A stretch of DNA of 64,000 nt from JABMQW01 sp964439935 (GTDB lineage Bacteria; Fidelibacterota; Marinisomatia; Marinisomatales; TCS56): NCBI GenBank assembly GCA_964439935.1, contig CAYTPW010000007.1, forward strand, positions 1 to 64,000, in the 5' to 3' direction. How positions within the stretch are numbered: position 1 is the stretch's first letter; the number at the start of each line of letters is the position of its first letter. Under the pieces are notes generated by a model. The model made no database searches. It was not told the DNA's origin and saw nothing but the letters and a program-made list of their open reading frames with translations. Made by a program: the position numbers and the translations under genes. Positions 25,808 to 36,004 of this stretch are shown in pieces.

Positions 25808-26413
25808 ATGAAATTTCAAATTAAATTGATTATTCTGATCCTGTTTGCGCTATCTGCGTCAACCGCAGGAGTTCAACCAGAAGTTGGGTATTATACTTCA
25901 CAATGTAGCGATATACCCAAGCGCTTATTGGCAGGATCGCAATATTCCCTCCATGATCCAGTTAATCGTCAAATTATCATGGGATCAGCTATATTCTCTC
26001 TCACCGGTTTGTACTGGGACCAGTCTATTTCAAATCGGGTTCGTGCAGAGCAACCATTATCGGAATTGCTAAACCGTTTTGGTGATGAATACGGCAATTG
26101 GTCCGGGTATGCGCTACTTAGTGTAATCAGTCTGAAATTGCTGGTCAATCCGGACTCCAGACTGCTTAATTGTCGCAGATTCGAATATGCCAGCCTGGTT
26201 CTGCTGTCAACTTCAGCTATGACTGGTTTTATAAAAATAGCTATGGGAAGAGAACGTCCTAACAAACAGAATAGACGATCCTTTCCATCGGGACATTGTT
26301 CCCATAGCTTGGTGGTAGCAACTATAATTGGTGATATTTATGGATCGATTCCCGGCAGAATTGCCTATACCTGCGCGGGGGATGAGGATAACCTTTCCAC
26401 AAAATTCTTTTAG
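25808..26413 (+). pseudogene. PAP2 family phosphatase, broken before the third motif
   Basis: The 201-residue frame has a signal peptide and PAP2 motifs 1 and 2: KIAMGRERP and FPSGHCSHS. Motif 3 (SRxxxxxHxxxD), which supplies the catalytic His, is absent. The frame ends DEDNLSTKFF, not like the family. Another frame from about 26388 to 26501 reads ITFPQNSFSDSPALMAYY..., which resembles the lost C-terminal end. So a deletion of the middle with a frameshift, real or from assembly, is likely. The product should be inactive; membrane lipid phosphatase would be the parent function. Confidence 0.6.
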
Positions 26414-26502
26414 TGACAGTCCGGCACTGATGGCTTATTATGCTGGAACTAACCAGCTTGGAGTTACAATATTTTTTAACAGTAATAACTGGCTGAAATG
26501 AA

Positions 26503-28828
26503 ATGAGTCAACCAATGATCGATTACGATCCCAATCAGAATATCTTCTGGTTGAAAGGTCTGTGGAAGTTAGACCTACCATTCACACTCAGTGCCAATTA
26601 TACAATTAATTTACCCCCGGCAGATATTCCCCAGCAGACCAGTTCTGGATTTCAACCGGCTAAAGACGGCTGGCAGATCATTACTCCAGAGATCAGGATG
26701 ATCCTGAACTGGTCAGTATCAAAACATGGATTGGAACTGATATTGAAAATGAAGAACCTCTCCACAAGGCAATTGACCTTACATAATATTAGTCCGGTGA
26801 TATTTGATCTGGAAGATTTGCGTGAGGAATTGGACACATTTTCATTCTTCCAACACGGTTTCCAGAGCCGCACACCCAGCCGGCCCCGGCGGGCCGATAA
26901 GCTGCAGCAATATCCCCGTCTGAAGTATTTTGCGTTAATGAATCAGAATGTTGACTCACCATTCTGGGGAAAACCGGATGGCATGTCCTCCAGTCTGTTT
27001 ACCGTATTGATTCAGGAAGAGTTTGAGCCTGCTTTATTTCTAGGATTTATTGAACAAAGACAAGGTTTGGGTGAATTTTATCTGCGAAACCGCGGTTTGA
27101 TCCAATTGCTGTCTTTTCTGGATTATGGCGGTAAAACTATTGAGTCATGCGAAGAAGTGGTAACGGAAACCCTGTTAATCAACACCGGAAAGCTATCCAC
27201 GTTGGTTGATGATTATATGACACGGTTAGGGCAGAATATGGATGCTAGAATTGGAACTACCAGAACGGCAGGCTGGTGTTCCGGGCCTGAATTTAAGAAC
27301 AGAATCAGTGAAAAGAAGCTCTTGGACAGTACCCGCCAGTTGGTTTCCCACCCGGAGTTGGGTGTATCCTTTGTCCAGTTGGATGACGGTTATCAAACCG
27401 CAATCGGTGATTGGCTTTCATTGAATAATAAGTTTCCATCGGGTCTCAAAGCTATCGCCGATGAGATTCATCAGCATGGTTTCAAAGCGGGAATCTGTCT
27501 GGTACCCTTTGTGGCCGGGCGTAATTCAGCGCTATTTCGGGAACAGCCCGACTGGTTTCTGAATGATGAGCAGGACCAAGCTGTGAATTGTGGATTCAAT
27601 CTCAGCTGGAAGACAAAAGTATTCGCACTCGACCTCACACACCCTGAAGTGGAAGACTGGTTAAAGAATATCTTCGCTCAATTTGTCGCCTGGGGGTTCG
27701 ACTATTTCAAGGTCGATCACATTTTCGCCGGTATCCGACATGGGCAACGTCAGTGCCCGGCATTATCGCCGTTAGAGTCCTACCGCCATGGATTGGAAAT
27801 CATAAGGGAGGTGATCGGTGATCGTTTCCTGATTGGCTGTGGCGCTCCCATCGGACCTTCAGTTGGATTGGTGGATGCTATGCGGGTATCAGATGATGGA
27901 CTGGAAAAATGGCATAATCCGATCTGGGAATGGCTAGAACGCGATTATGGTGTGAAATCTGTTTCCGGCCGGATTCGGAATAATATCCAGCGCTCGGTTA
28001 TGCACCGGAAATTGTGGTTGAACGATCCGGGTTGCCTGCTGGTACATGATCGCAACACTGATTTGAATCTGTCCGAGGTTCGCACCCTGATAACCCACCA
28101 GNNNNNNNNNNNNNNNNNNNNNNNNNNNNNNNNNNNNNNNNNNNNNNNNNNNNNNNNNNNNNNNNNNNNNNNNNNNNNNNNNNNNNNNNNNNNNNNNNNN
28201 NCAGGGTATGACTGGTGGTTTTCTGTCTCTCGGTGATAATCTGACCCGCTTAAGTCGTGAGCGATTGGATTGGGTAAAAGCTGTTTTACCGCCGACCGAT
28301 TTGACCGGACTACCGGATCAACAATTTATCCGGGAATATCCCGATCTAATTCGCCTAAAGGGTCGCGGGGAAGTCATTGCTTTGACCAATTGGGAAAAAA
28401 AGGCGCGGGTATACGATTTGGGTAAATATTTGACAATCGATCAATTTGCGTTTGATTTTTGGGGTAAAGAATTTTGGGAACCAGTTTCCGCCAGACTGAA
28501 GTCACACGCTACTCTTGCACTGCAGGTTACGCCCAAAAGCAGTATTCCACAGGTTGTTGCTACTAATTTACACCTAACTGCTCTGGTAGACGGACGGATT
28601 GCTGGTAAGATAGATTCGCGGGTGACCAGGTTAACGGTTAGCGGCACCAACCTGGCACGCAAGCAGGGTCGGATTTGGGTTTATATTCCTACAGATTTTA
28701 CCTATATCAGTGCAACCTTGAATGATCAGACTATCGCTGTTGAATCCTGGGAACAGGGAGTATCAATTGCTATCAATCAAGTGCCGCCCTGGAAATTGGT
28801 GGTTAAATTTTTGAAGACTGGCCGATAG
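26503..28828 (+). CDS. GH36-like alpha-galactosidase, broken by assembly gap
   Basis: Bases 28102-28201 are N, so one gene appears as two frames: 26503-28101 (about 533 residues) and the rest from 28208. The first part has a beta-sandwich start, then the TIM barrel with SGWCSGPEF-like loop (GWCSGPEFKN), VQLDDGYQ, and WGFDYFKVDHIFAG, in which D405 is the expected nucleophile. D464/D465 in RVSDDG are the acid/base candidates. The second part begins GGFLSLGDNLTRLSRERLDWVK and has a C-terminal sandwich, as in GH36. No signal peptide, so cytoplasmic. The N run is conventional length; the frame change across it has no meaning. Confidence 0.82.
28102..28201. other. assembly gap, 100 N
   Basis: Exactly 100 unknown bases inside the galactosidase gene. 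The round number suggests a scaffold join whose true length is unknown. Confidence 0.98.
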
Positions 28829-28914
28829 GGGAGACCGATCGTGACGAAGCTTTCAACGTAACATTACTCCTGCAAGGAAGTCTAGTTACTATACCCCAAT
28901 AGTGAAACGTTTTA

Positions 28915-30084
28915 TCACTTCATCATTAGCTTCTTTTTTGCTTGCGCAGCCAACAGCGGTCCCAGGCGTCCTTTTTCATAGGCGATCTTCATAAACATAT
29001 TACGCTTGGTCTTGGGTGGTGATTTATAATCTTCTCGGTGAATCATCGACAGAGCGCCCTGCTCACAGGCTGAGATACAGGCTCCGCAACCAAGACATAT
29101 TTCCGATTTGACCATGCTGACCCGTCCGTTGCCGTTACTGGCAGATTTGTCGAGCCTGATGGCTCTAACATTGCAGGAGGTGAAACAATCACCACAATAA
29201 TCACACTTATCTTGATTAACAATCGCGATATATGGTGTTTTATTGACGCCCTTATAATAACCGGCCTTGACACCGGACATAATTTCGCAGCAGCAACCGC
29301 AGCAATTACAGATGAAGCTTGGTTTATGCCGGATATTATCGGTGATGTGGGTCAGGTGCAAATCCTCTGCCATTTGCAGGATATCAAGCATCTCAGCTAC
29401 TGTCTTGCGCTCCGCAAATCCCCGACGGACCAGGAATTCCGCCCCGCGACCGATCGTCATGCAGATGCCTTCCACCGGCGCACCCTTTTTACAGGACTTA
29501 CCTTCATGCTCTCGCTTATGGCGGCAGTAACACATTGCTACAGCATGAAAATCAGCGTTTTTCAATATATTGCGAGCGCTGTCATAGGATACGATTTCAC
29601 TAAGTACCGGTATGTGTTCTTCGTATGGCAGGGAACGTGTGAGCTGAGTCTTGCTGCCGAAAAATTCCTGAGCCTGTCCCTCGTTGGTGTCCCAATGAAA
29701 ATATTCACTCATCAATCGAGCTACTTTCTCAACCGGCAGGTCGGTGCGCTGCTTCATGAATGTGAATTCGAAGAAACCGATCACTCCCGGCATCAGCAGA
29801 TAGTAAGTTTTATTGCCGTAGGGCAGATCCATGATTATTCCCTTATCTGCCATCGACTCCAGAACCGGTAATAGCTTGTCCTTCGGCATGTCAGTCCGCT
29901 CTGATAACTCTTCCAGAGTCGCATCCCGCAGGGGAAACCTGGAGGCTGCAAATGCTTCGGTTTCACTGAATAGAATTGCCAGTAACTCCCGTAGTTGTTG
30001 ATTATCTACCAGACCGACTGGATACTGGTTTAAGCGGTCGATCAGTGGTACCAGATTCGATTTAGAATCAGCAATATGTCCCAT
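28915..30084 (-). CDS. 4Fe-4S protein with N-terminal winged-helix region
   Basis: The 389-residue protein starts with a helical, winged-helix-like region (about 25-95: LRELLAILF, LEELSERTDMPKDKLLPVLESMADKGII). A middle region has CYCRHKREHEGKSC and later ICNCCGCCCEIM, an unusual cysteine group. The C-terminus holds two ferredoxin motifs, CDYCGDCFTSC and CLGCGACISAC, for two 4Fe-4S clusters. No membrane segments. It looks like a cytosolic electron carrier or redox sensor of the 4Fe-4S family often found beside CoA and heterodisulfide-type genes. It is divergent from the kinase gene at 30451, and I cannot name its partner. Confidence 0.78.
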   Translation of the reverse strand: MGHIADSKSNLVPLIDRLNQYPVGLVDNQQLRELLAILFSETEAFAASRFPLRDATLEELSERTDMPKDKLLPVLESMADKGIIMDLPYGNKTYYLLMPGVIGFFEFTFMKQRTDLPVEKVARLMSEYFHWDTNEGQAQEFFGSKTQLTRSLPYEEHIPVLSEIVSYDSARNILKNADFHAVAMCYCRHKREHEGKSCKKGAPVEGICMTIGRGAEFLVRRGFAERKTVAEMLDILQMAEDLHLTHITDNIRHKPSFICNCCGCCCEIMSGVKAGYYKGVNKTPYIAIVNQDKCDYCGDCFTSCNVRAIRLDKSASNGNGRVSMVKSEICLGCGACISACEQGALSMIHREDYKSPPKTKRNMFMKIAYEKGRLGPLLAAQAKKKLMMK

Positions 30085-30450
30085 AATATTTGTTCCGCAT
30101 TTATTTGAATTAGTTGAAAATAATCGATAGTACAGTAGAAATCAAAGTGAAGGATTCAATTATATCCTCTGCATATGTGATGGCTGCCTACACTGCAGAT
30201 TACCAGCGCTAATCTGGAAATGGAATCCTTCTTTATGCCAGATCAGATGGTGTAATTGATTAAGGTTTGACATTTTTGTTTCTTGGATCACAATTTACTG
30301 ACCTGTTACCACTTAGAGAACTGCATTCAATCGTCTTAAATTGTAATAACTATTTAAATTGTGAATGTTATAACTGTTCATTAATTTTTGATTAGTAATT
30401 AGATAGCAGGAATTGCAGCTGATTTTCAATATTATTAAATACGTGGTGAT
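30085..30450. other. 366-nt divergent spacer
   Basis: This separates the minus-strand Fe-S gene from the plus-strand sensor kinase and must hold both promoters. It is AT-rich. A TTGACA at 30265-30270 is the best -35-like match for the plus strand, but no convincing -10 element follows it. No ORF, repeat or RNA gene is apparent. Confidence 0.5.
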
Positions 30451-33400
30451 ATGCGACTGAGTCCTCTCCAACTGGTGCTGCTTATAGTTACCCTCATTGG
30501 TTCAGTGCTCTTTTCCCAAAGTTACCTGGTCCATCAATACTCCGAAATCAATGGTCTCCCCAGCTCGGTGATAAAAGATGTAGCTCAGGATGAAAACGGA
30601 CGAATTTGGGTTGCGACTCGATCTGGAATTTCAGTATATGATGGTGCTGACTGGAAAAATTATGGTATCAGTGATGGCTTGCCAGTTTCAAATTTGCACA
30701 CCATAAAATGTGATAGTCTGGGAAATGTCTGGACATTTTCTTACAGCGCTGATTCATCGATATGGAAATATGATGGTTATAATTGGACCACAATATCAAT
30801 ACCTTCATATTTAAAAAGCGAAGATATTTCTTATACCGCATTTGAGATAGCCGTCCGCAATGGTCGTACACTTTGTGCTGTTAGCACAATTGGTGGTGGT
30901 GTTTTTATCTACGAGGATGAAAGCTGGACCCAATTAACGACCGATCAAGGTCTATTGAGTGATACCATCTACTGCATGGCGAACTATCGAGATCGGCTTT
31001 ATTTCGGTACGAATAAAGGATTATCAATTCTCCGCGATAATAAAATACAGAACTGGTCAGTTGGTCAATCAGGGTCATTGTCACCGGAAATTACCGGAAT
31101 TGCTGTACAGGACCTGAACAAGTTTAGTAATGCCACAAACTCAGAACCGGTAATATGGTTGAAAAGTGATCGCTGGATTGGTTACCTGCAGAATTCTGAA
31201 TTCAATCTAATCAAGGCTCAACTTAATCAAACTTACCGCTTGAATTGGATCAACGGAGAATTTTACACCAGTGTCCTGCAACCGGATTATCTTGGAGGAT
31301 TGTATTGGGGAAACCTGTCAGCAGTATATCACATAACAAAAGATGGCAAATCCATTCAATACCTCAATAAGAACAGCGGATTGATTGGCGAAGGTTCTAC
31401 CTCAATGCTGATTGATCATGAAATGAATTTGTGGATTGGTGGATTGCGCGGATTGAATAAACTGCCTAATCGGCGTTTTGCCAATTACCAGAAAATCAAT
31501 GGCTTGCTGGAAGATGAAGTAACTGCAGTTGTTGAAAGGTCACCAGGACAATTCGTTTTTGGGCATAACAGCGGAATCACCCATTATAATGGAGCTGAAT
31601 ATCAAACGGTTTCGCTTCTGAACCTGGAACACCTGCCACCCGGATTTTTACGGGTAATGGATCTTGAAAAAGATGACCGCGGTAATGTCTGGGCGGCATT
31701 ACAGAATTATGGAGTGGCTTTACTTGAACCAGATGGCAATATAACTTTTTTTGGTAAAGACAAAGGTCTGCAGTCCGTAATCTATTCAACCTTTGTAGAC
31801 AGTCAAGGAGATGTTTTTGCAGGCGGAACCAAAGGAATTTATATTTATCGGGCAGGATCATTTCACAAGCTGGCAACACCAGATTTCACCTCACTGGTAA
31901 TTCGCGCAATTAACCAGGGTCCTGGCACAGACCTGCTGCTAATGACCACTTATGATGGTCTCTTGATCGGCAGACCAGAGCGTTGGCGACAAATTGTCAG
32001 TAAAAAAAGTAAATATAATTCTCTTTATTGTGGTCTTGTTGATAGTCGCGGACAGATACTTGTCGGTTCCGCCGCCGGGCTTCTAATAGCCAAGGATAGT
32101 ATGCTGGTGAAGTATAACGAATTGGATTTTCAGATTGACCGGCCGGTCTATTTCCTCGTTGAGGATTTGAATAATAATCTATGGGTTGGCACCGACAATG
32201 GCGCAATTCGTTGGGACGGTGAAAAAGCCCGGAAATTCACTGTGAATGATGGTCTCGTCGGTCTGGAAACCAATCGTGCTGCCGGTTTGCTTGACAGCCG
32301 TGGACGAATCTGGATTGGGACAGATGGAGGAATTTCTCTCTACCAAGAGGAATCTGATAACATCAATATTTATCCGCCACGTGTAGAGTTAAGCTCGATC
32401 AATGCCGATGATTTAGAACTTTCGATAGATGAAGACTCTTATCTTAAACATGACCAAAGTAATCTAAACTTCCATTTTTCGATCTTTTCCTACATTGATG
32501 AACAAAATATATTAGTCAAGAGACAGTTGGTTGGCTTGGATACTGATTGGCAAACCGAGGTTGCCACTCCAATTCGTAAAATCAGCTATTTTAGTTTACC
32601 TCCAGGGCAATACTATTTTAAAATGCGAGCGCGAAATGCTGCTGGCATCTGGAGTAAAACAATTTCGTCTCCGAAAATCAATATTTTACCTCCGTTCTGG
32701 TTGAGATGGTGGTTTTTCATAATGTGTTTCTTTGTCATTACCGGCGCAATATTGACCACTCAGAGTTATTTTAATAAAAAACATTTTGCCGATCGGCTGC
32801 AGGTGGAAGTTGATAAAAAGACAGGTGAATTGGAACAATCGCGTGAACAATACAGCCAGCTATTTGAATTATGTCCCTTGGGTGTTGCTGTATATGACCA
32901 CAAGGGTGATTATTTATATGTCAATCCGGCCTACTGTAAGTTGCTGATGTTTGAGATTAGTGATCTGGTTGGTAAAAACTATATTGACATCAAGATACCA
33001 CCTGAAAATCAGGAAAAAGAGCGTGATTTACTGGCAACACTTGTCAAGGACCAACCTCGAATTGAACCTTTCACCAGTATCAACCTCAGAAGTGATGGTA
33101 AAACATTAACGGTACGATATCACGGCGATTATACCCGTGACCCTGGTGGACAGATCACCGGATTTGTTGTCTTCGGAGAAGACGTAACCGAACGACAGTT
33201 AATGGAAAACCAGTTGCGGCAGGCTCAAAAAATGGAAGCGATCGGTCAATTGGCGGGAGGTATAGCCCATGACTTTAATAATCTGCTGGCCGCAATTGTC
33301 GGCTACAGTGAATTGGGTATAAATAAAACTGAGCGGGGATCACCAGCGGTCCAGTATTTTAATAATATCATCAAACGTTCAGACCATGGCGCTAAGTTGG

Positions 33401-33936
33401 TAAACCATTTACTGGCCTTCAGTCGCAAACAGCCATTGAATTTCAATCTGATTGACTTAAATGATGTGGTTTCAGAAGCATCTAAATTCCTGCGTCAGGT
33501 TATTGGTGAAGATATTGAATTAGATACGAAACTGGATCCCGATTTAGCAACTATCACCGCCGATTCAACAGCGTTAAATCAGATAATCACTAATCTTTGT
33601 ATTAACGCCCGCGATGCGATGCCCAAAGGTGGAAAACTAATAATAGAGTCTGGTAATATCGTGCTTGATGAAAATTTCTGCAATATTCATAAAGGTGCTG
33701 AACCTGGTGACTATGTGAAGCTGCTAATTACCGATACCGGCAAAGGAATGGATGAGGAAACCCGGAAACAGATATTTGATCCCTTTTTTACTACCAAGGC
33801 AAAATGGGAAGGTGCCGGATTAGGATTATCAATGATTTTCGGATTAATGAAGCAGCACAACGGTTATATTGATTGTAACAGTGAACTCGGGAAAGGAACT
33901 ACTTTTAAACTGTATTTCCCTGTTGCTGAATCATAG
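30451..33936 (+). CDS. sensor histidine kinase with Reg_prop beta-propeller sensor
   Basis: The 1161-residue protein has a signal, a large outside sensor of repeated two-component-regulator propeller blades (residues about 25-640; pattern DxxGNxWV/WIGT, e.g. ENGRIWVATRSGISVYDG), a Y_Y_Y domain (about 645-745), one membrane helix (about 750-770), a PAS domain (about 795-915), HisKA with His940 in GGIAHDFNN, and HATPase_c with NLCINARDAM, DTGKGMD and GAGLGLS. There is no receiver or DNA-binding domain, so the response regulator is elsewhere. In Bacteroidetes such propellers often sense glycans. It ends 7 nt from the convergent next gene. Confidence 0.92.
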   Translation: MRLSPLQLVLLIVTLIGSVLFSQSYLVHQYSEINGLPSSVIKDVAQDENGRIWVATRSGISVYDGADWKNYGISDGLPVSNLHTIKCDSLGNVWTFSYSADSSIWKYDGYNWTTISIPSYLKSEDISYTAFEIAVRNGRTLCAVSTIGGGVFIYEDESWTQLTTDQGLLSDTIYCMANYRDRLYFGTNKGLSILRDNKIQNWSVGQSGSLSPEITGIAVQDLNKFSNATNSEPVIWLKSDRWIGYLQNSEFNLIKAQLNQTYRLNWINGEFYTSVLQPDYLGGLYWGNLSAVYHITKDGKSIQYLNKNSGLIGEGSTSMLIDHEMNLWIGGLRGLNKLPNRRFANYQKINGLLEDEVTAVVERSPGQFVFGHNSGITHYNGAEYQTVSLLNLEHLPPGFLRVMDLEKDDRGNVWAALQNYGVALLEPDGNITFFGKDKGLQSVIYSTFVDSQGDVFAGGTKGIYIYRAGSFHKLATPDFTSLVIRAINQGPGTDLLLMTTYDGLLIGRPERWRQIVSKKSKYNSLYCGLVDSRGQILVGSAAGLLIAKDSMLVKYNELDFQIDRPVYFLVEDLNNNLWVGTDNGAIRWDGEKARKFTVNDGLVGLETNRAAGLLDSRGRIWIGTDGGISLYQEESDNINIYPPRVELSSINADDLELSIDEDSYLKHDQSNLNFHFSIFSYIDEQNILVKRQLVGLDTDWQTEVATPIRKISYFSLPPGQYYFKMRARNAAGIWSKTISSPKINILPPFWLRWWFFIMCFFVITGAILTTQSYFNKKHFADRLQVEVDKKTGELEQSREQYSQLFELCPLGVAVYDHKGDYLYVNPAYCKLLMFEISDLVGKNYIDIKIPPENQEKERDLLATLVKDQPRIEPFTSINLRSDGKTLTVRYHGDYTRDPGGQITGFVVFGEDVTERQLMENQLRQAQKMEAIGQLAGGIAHDFNNLLAAIVGYSELGINKTERGSPAVQYFNNIIKRSDHGAKLVNHLLAFSRKQPLNFNLIDLNDVVSEASKFLRQVIGEDIELDTKLDPDLATITADSTALNQIITNLCINARDAMPKGGKLIIESGNIVLDENFCNIHKGAEPGDYVKLLITDTGKGMDEETRKQIFDPFFTTKAKWEGAGLGLSMIFGLMKQHNGYIDCNSELGKGTTFKLYFPVAES

Positions 33937-33943
33937 TTAACTA

Positions 33944-35056
33944 TCAGCCATCTCGATTCAGGCTGTTGAATCGGCTGATCTTGCAGCCGGAGGTGGTCAG
34001 GTATTCAGGATGAAGATTGGCTGCGAGGCAGGCATGTACCGGCAGAACAATGACAGTACCACCAATCTCAATCCTTTCTAGATGGTCCTGTGGAAGTTGA
34101 ACGATTCCATGTTCCTGTGACAAACTGATCACTGGTGCATCATAGACGGGGGCTCCCCACCCATCGGCAGTGCCATCAGCCAGGTAACCGTAAACTTGTT
34201 TCCCGTCGCTGCATTTCAGATATTCTTTAGAGAGGTGCACTGCTCCACCGTTAAGCACAATTTCTCCTCTACTGGCATATTTACCAATTACCGGGCAAGC
34301 CATCGCCAATGCCAGGTCGGTCGACTGGCAGGCTCCCAGATGAAGTTGCATCAGATCATTAAAAACGAAATTCCCGGGGCGGATTTCATCGACACCACTG
34401 AAATCAGTTGCCAGACTGCAACCCGGTGTATCACCGATTGAGATCCGACAATCGATCGAATTGGCATTCAATTCTCGCTGCAGATCCATCATCCGCTGTA
34501 CAGCAGTATTATGAATCTGGAGGACTACTTCGGCTGAGGACTGGTGATAGGTATGGCCGGCGTGAGTCAACAGGCCCTGAAAAGAAAGATTGGAACTGTT
34601 CTGTATTTTATCTGCCAGTTTCAAGACCGAATCAGTATTATACCACTGCAATCCGCAGCGATGGTAACCGACGTCAATCTTGATCCAAATTCCGGTGGGT
34701 TGGGTCAATTCATGCCCAATTTGAGCTACAACTGTTTCCGAATCAACCAGCAACTCCAGTTTTACCCGTTCAGTCAGATTGTTGATCCGGTTTATTGCTC
34801 GAGGATTTACTGGAATGGCAACTGTGATATCATTCCAGCCGTCATTGATAAAGTATTCTGCCATATCGAATGATGAAACAGTAATCGCGGTGACTCCCCT
34901 TGTACGAAACCAACTGCCGATTTCCTTTGATTGATGGGTTTTGAAATGGGGTCGGAAAGTCACTTTACTGACTTTGGCCTTCTCGGACATACCGGCAATA
35001 TTGGCCTTAACCTGTTGCTCATTTAGTATCAGTGTTGGTTTAGTCACCACGGTCAT
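33944..35056 (-). CDS. D-threonine aldolase / D-serine dehydratase-like PLP enzyme
   Basis: I place the start at ATG 35056 rather than GTG 35110, which would run 32 nt into the ROK gene; the product has 370 residues. It has the alanine-racemase-like fold: TPTLILN-type start (KPTLILNEQQVKANI), PLP lysine in RPHFKTHQS, LLTHAGHTYH, GDTPGCSLATDFSGVDEIRPGNFVFND, and the metal-binding PVHACLAANLHPEY at the C-terminus. Relatives cleave D-threonine or dehydrate D-serine using PLP and a divalent metal. Cytosolic; probably in the same transcript as the ROK kinase (gap 22 nt). Confidence 0.87.
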   Translation of the reverse strand: MTVVTKPTLILNEQQVKANIAGMSEKAKVSKVTFRPHFKTHQSKEIGSWFRTRGVTAITVSSFDMAEYFINDGWNDITVAIPVNPRAINRINNLTERVKLELLVDSETVVAQIGHELTQPTGIWIKIDVGYHRCGLQWYNTDSVLKLADKIQNSSNLSFQGLLTHAGHTYHQSSAEVVLQIHNTAVQRMMDLQRELNANSIDCRISIGDTPGCSLATDFSGVDEIRPGNFVFNDLMQLHLGACQSTDLALAMACPVIGKYASRGEIVLNGGAVHLSKEYLKCSDGKQVYGYLADGTADGWGAPVYDAPVISLSQEHGIVQLPQDHLERIEIGGTVIVLPVHACLAANLHPEYLTTSGCKISRFNSLNRDG

Positions 35057-35078
35057 GGGAGGGAGAATGCTATGCCAG

Positions 35079-35930
35079 TTACTTAGTAGTGAAATGAAGA
35101 GCGGCTGCACCTAAAATAGCAATCGAATCATTCTCTGATACTGCAATCCGGATTTTTTCTCGTGTGGTAGGGAAAGCAAAGTCATCAATGGCTCGCCACA
35201 TGGATTTTTCGAAATAAGGAAATGCTTTCCGGACCGAACCGCCAAGTATGATTATTTCCGGATCAATTGCATACTGGATCGTTTTTATCGCCTGGGCGAA
35301 ATGGTAGCCAAACGCCTTAAATATGGCAATAGCCTCAGGATCATTATTGTTTGCCGCTGCTGCCAGTTGTTCGCCAGTATGAGAACCGGTATTCTGAAAA
35401 AACTGTCCGCTGCAATAATATTCCAGATATTTATCACGATAAGGTACCATACCAAATTCACCGGCACCGCCATTGGCTCCTGAATATATTTTGCCGTCAA
35501 TAATTATACCTGCACCGAGACCGGTTCCAACAATCAAACCCACCAGGTTTGAATAGGATTTACCCTGGCCGAAAAATTTTTCACCCAAGGCGAAACAATT
35601 GGCATCATTGTTCAAACGAACCGGTAGATTGAAACGTTTTTGAAGAATATCCTTTAAATGAACTTCCTTCCAGGATGGGATATTCTGAACATCATAAACA
35701 ATTCCCCGGTCAATGTCCATTATTGATGGAAAAGCGATCCCGATCCCATTAACAGCCGGAATGTTGACAGTTTCAATTAATTCGAAGATCTGGTCCAGGA
35801 TATCATCCACCGAATCCTGAGCTTTGATCGAGACTGTTTCCAGTCGGGTAATTTGTCCATCTTCAACTAAACCAACCCGGGCATTTGTCCCCCCGATATC
35901 CATACCGATGATAGGGTAATTTATATTCAT
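35079..35930 (-). CDS. ROK family sugar kinase
   Basis: The 283-residue protein has the ROK phosphate loop MDIGGTNARVGLVEDG, LNNDANCFALGEKFFG, and GTGLGAGIIIDGKIYSGANGGAGEFGMV. It would phosphorylate a hexose such as glucose or N-acetylmannosamine with ATP. The usual zinc motif C-x-C-G-x2-G-C is missing; the position reads YRDKYLEYYCSGQF with a single cysteine, so this is a non-zinc ROK variant. The neighbouring oxidoreductase and aldolase-like genes suggest sugar or sugar-acid use. Substrate is not decided. Confidence 0.9.
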   Translation of the reverse strand: MNINYPIIGMDIGGTNARVGLVEDGQITRLETVSIKAQDSVDDILDQIFELIETVNIPAVNGIGIAFPSIMDIDRGIVYDVQNIPSWKEVHLKDILQKRFNLPVRLNNDANCFALGEKFFGQGKSYSNLVGLIVGTGLGAGIIIDGKIYSGANGGAGEFGMVPYRDKYLEYYCSGQFFQNTGSHTGEQLAAAANNNDPEAIAIFKAFGYHFAQAIKTIQYAIDPEIIILGGSVRKAFPYFEKSMWRAIDDFAFPTTREKIRIAVSENDSIAILGAAALHFTTK

Positions 35931-36004
35931 AGATGATTAATCCAGTTTCTACTTGCTAAAAATTAGTCAACAATTTAGCGCTGCAACACCCTGCGTACTG
36001 CAAC

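Noticed and set aside
28208..28828. Separate gene after the N run
   Set aside because: Begins mid-domain with family-like galactosidase sequence; it is the second part of the same gene after the assembly gap.
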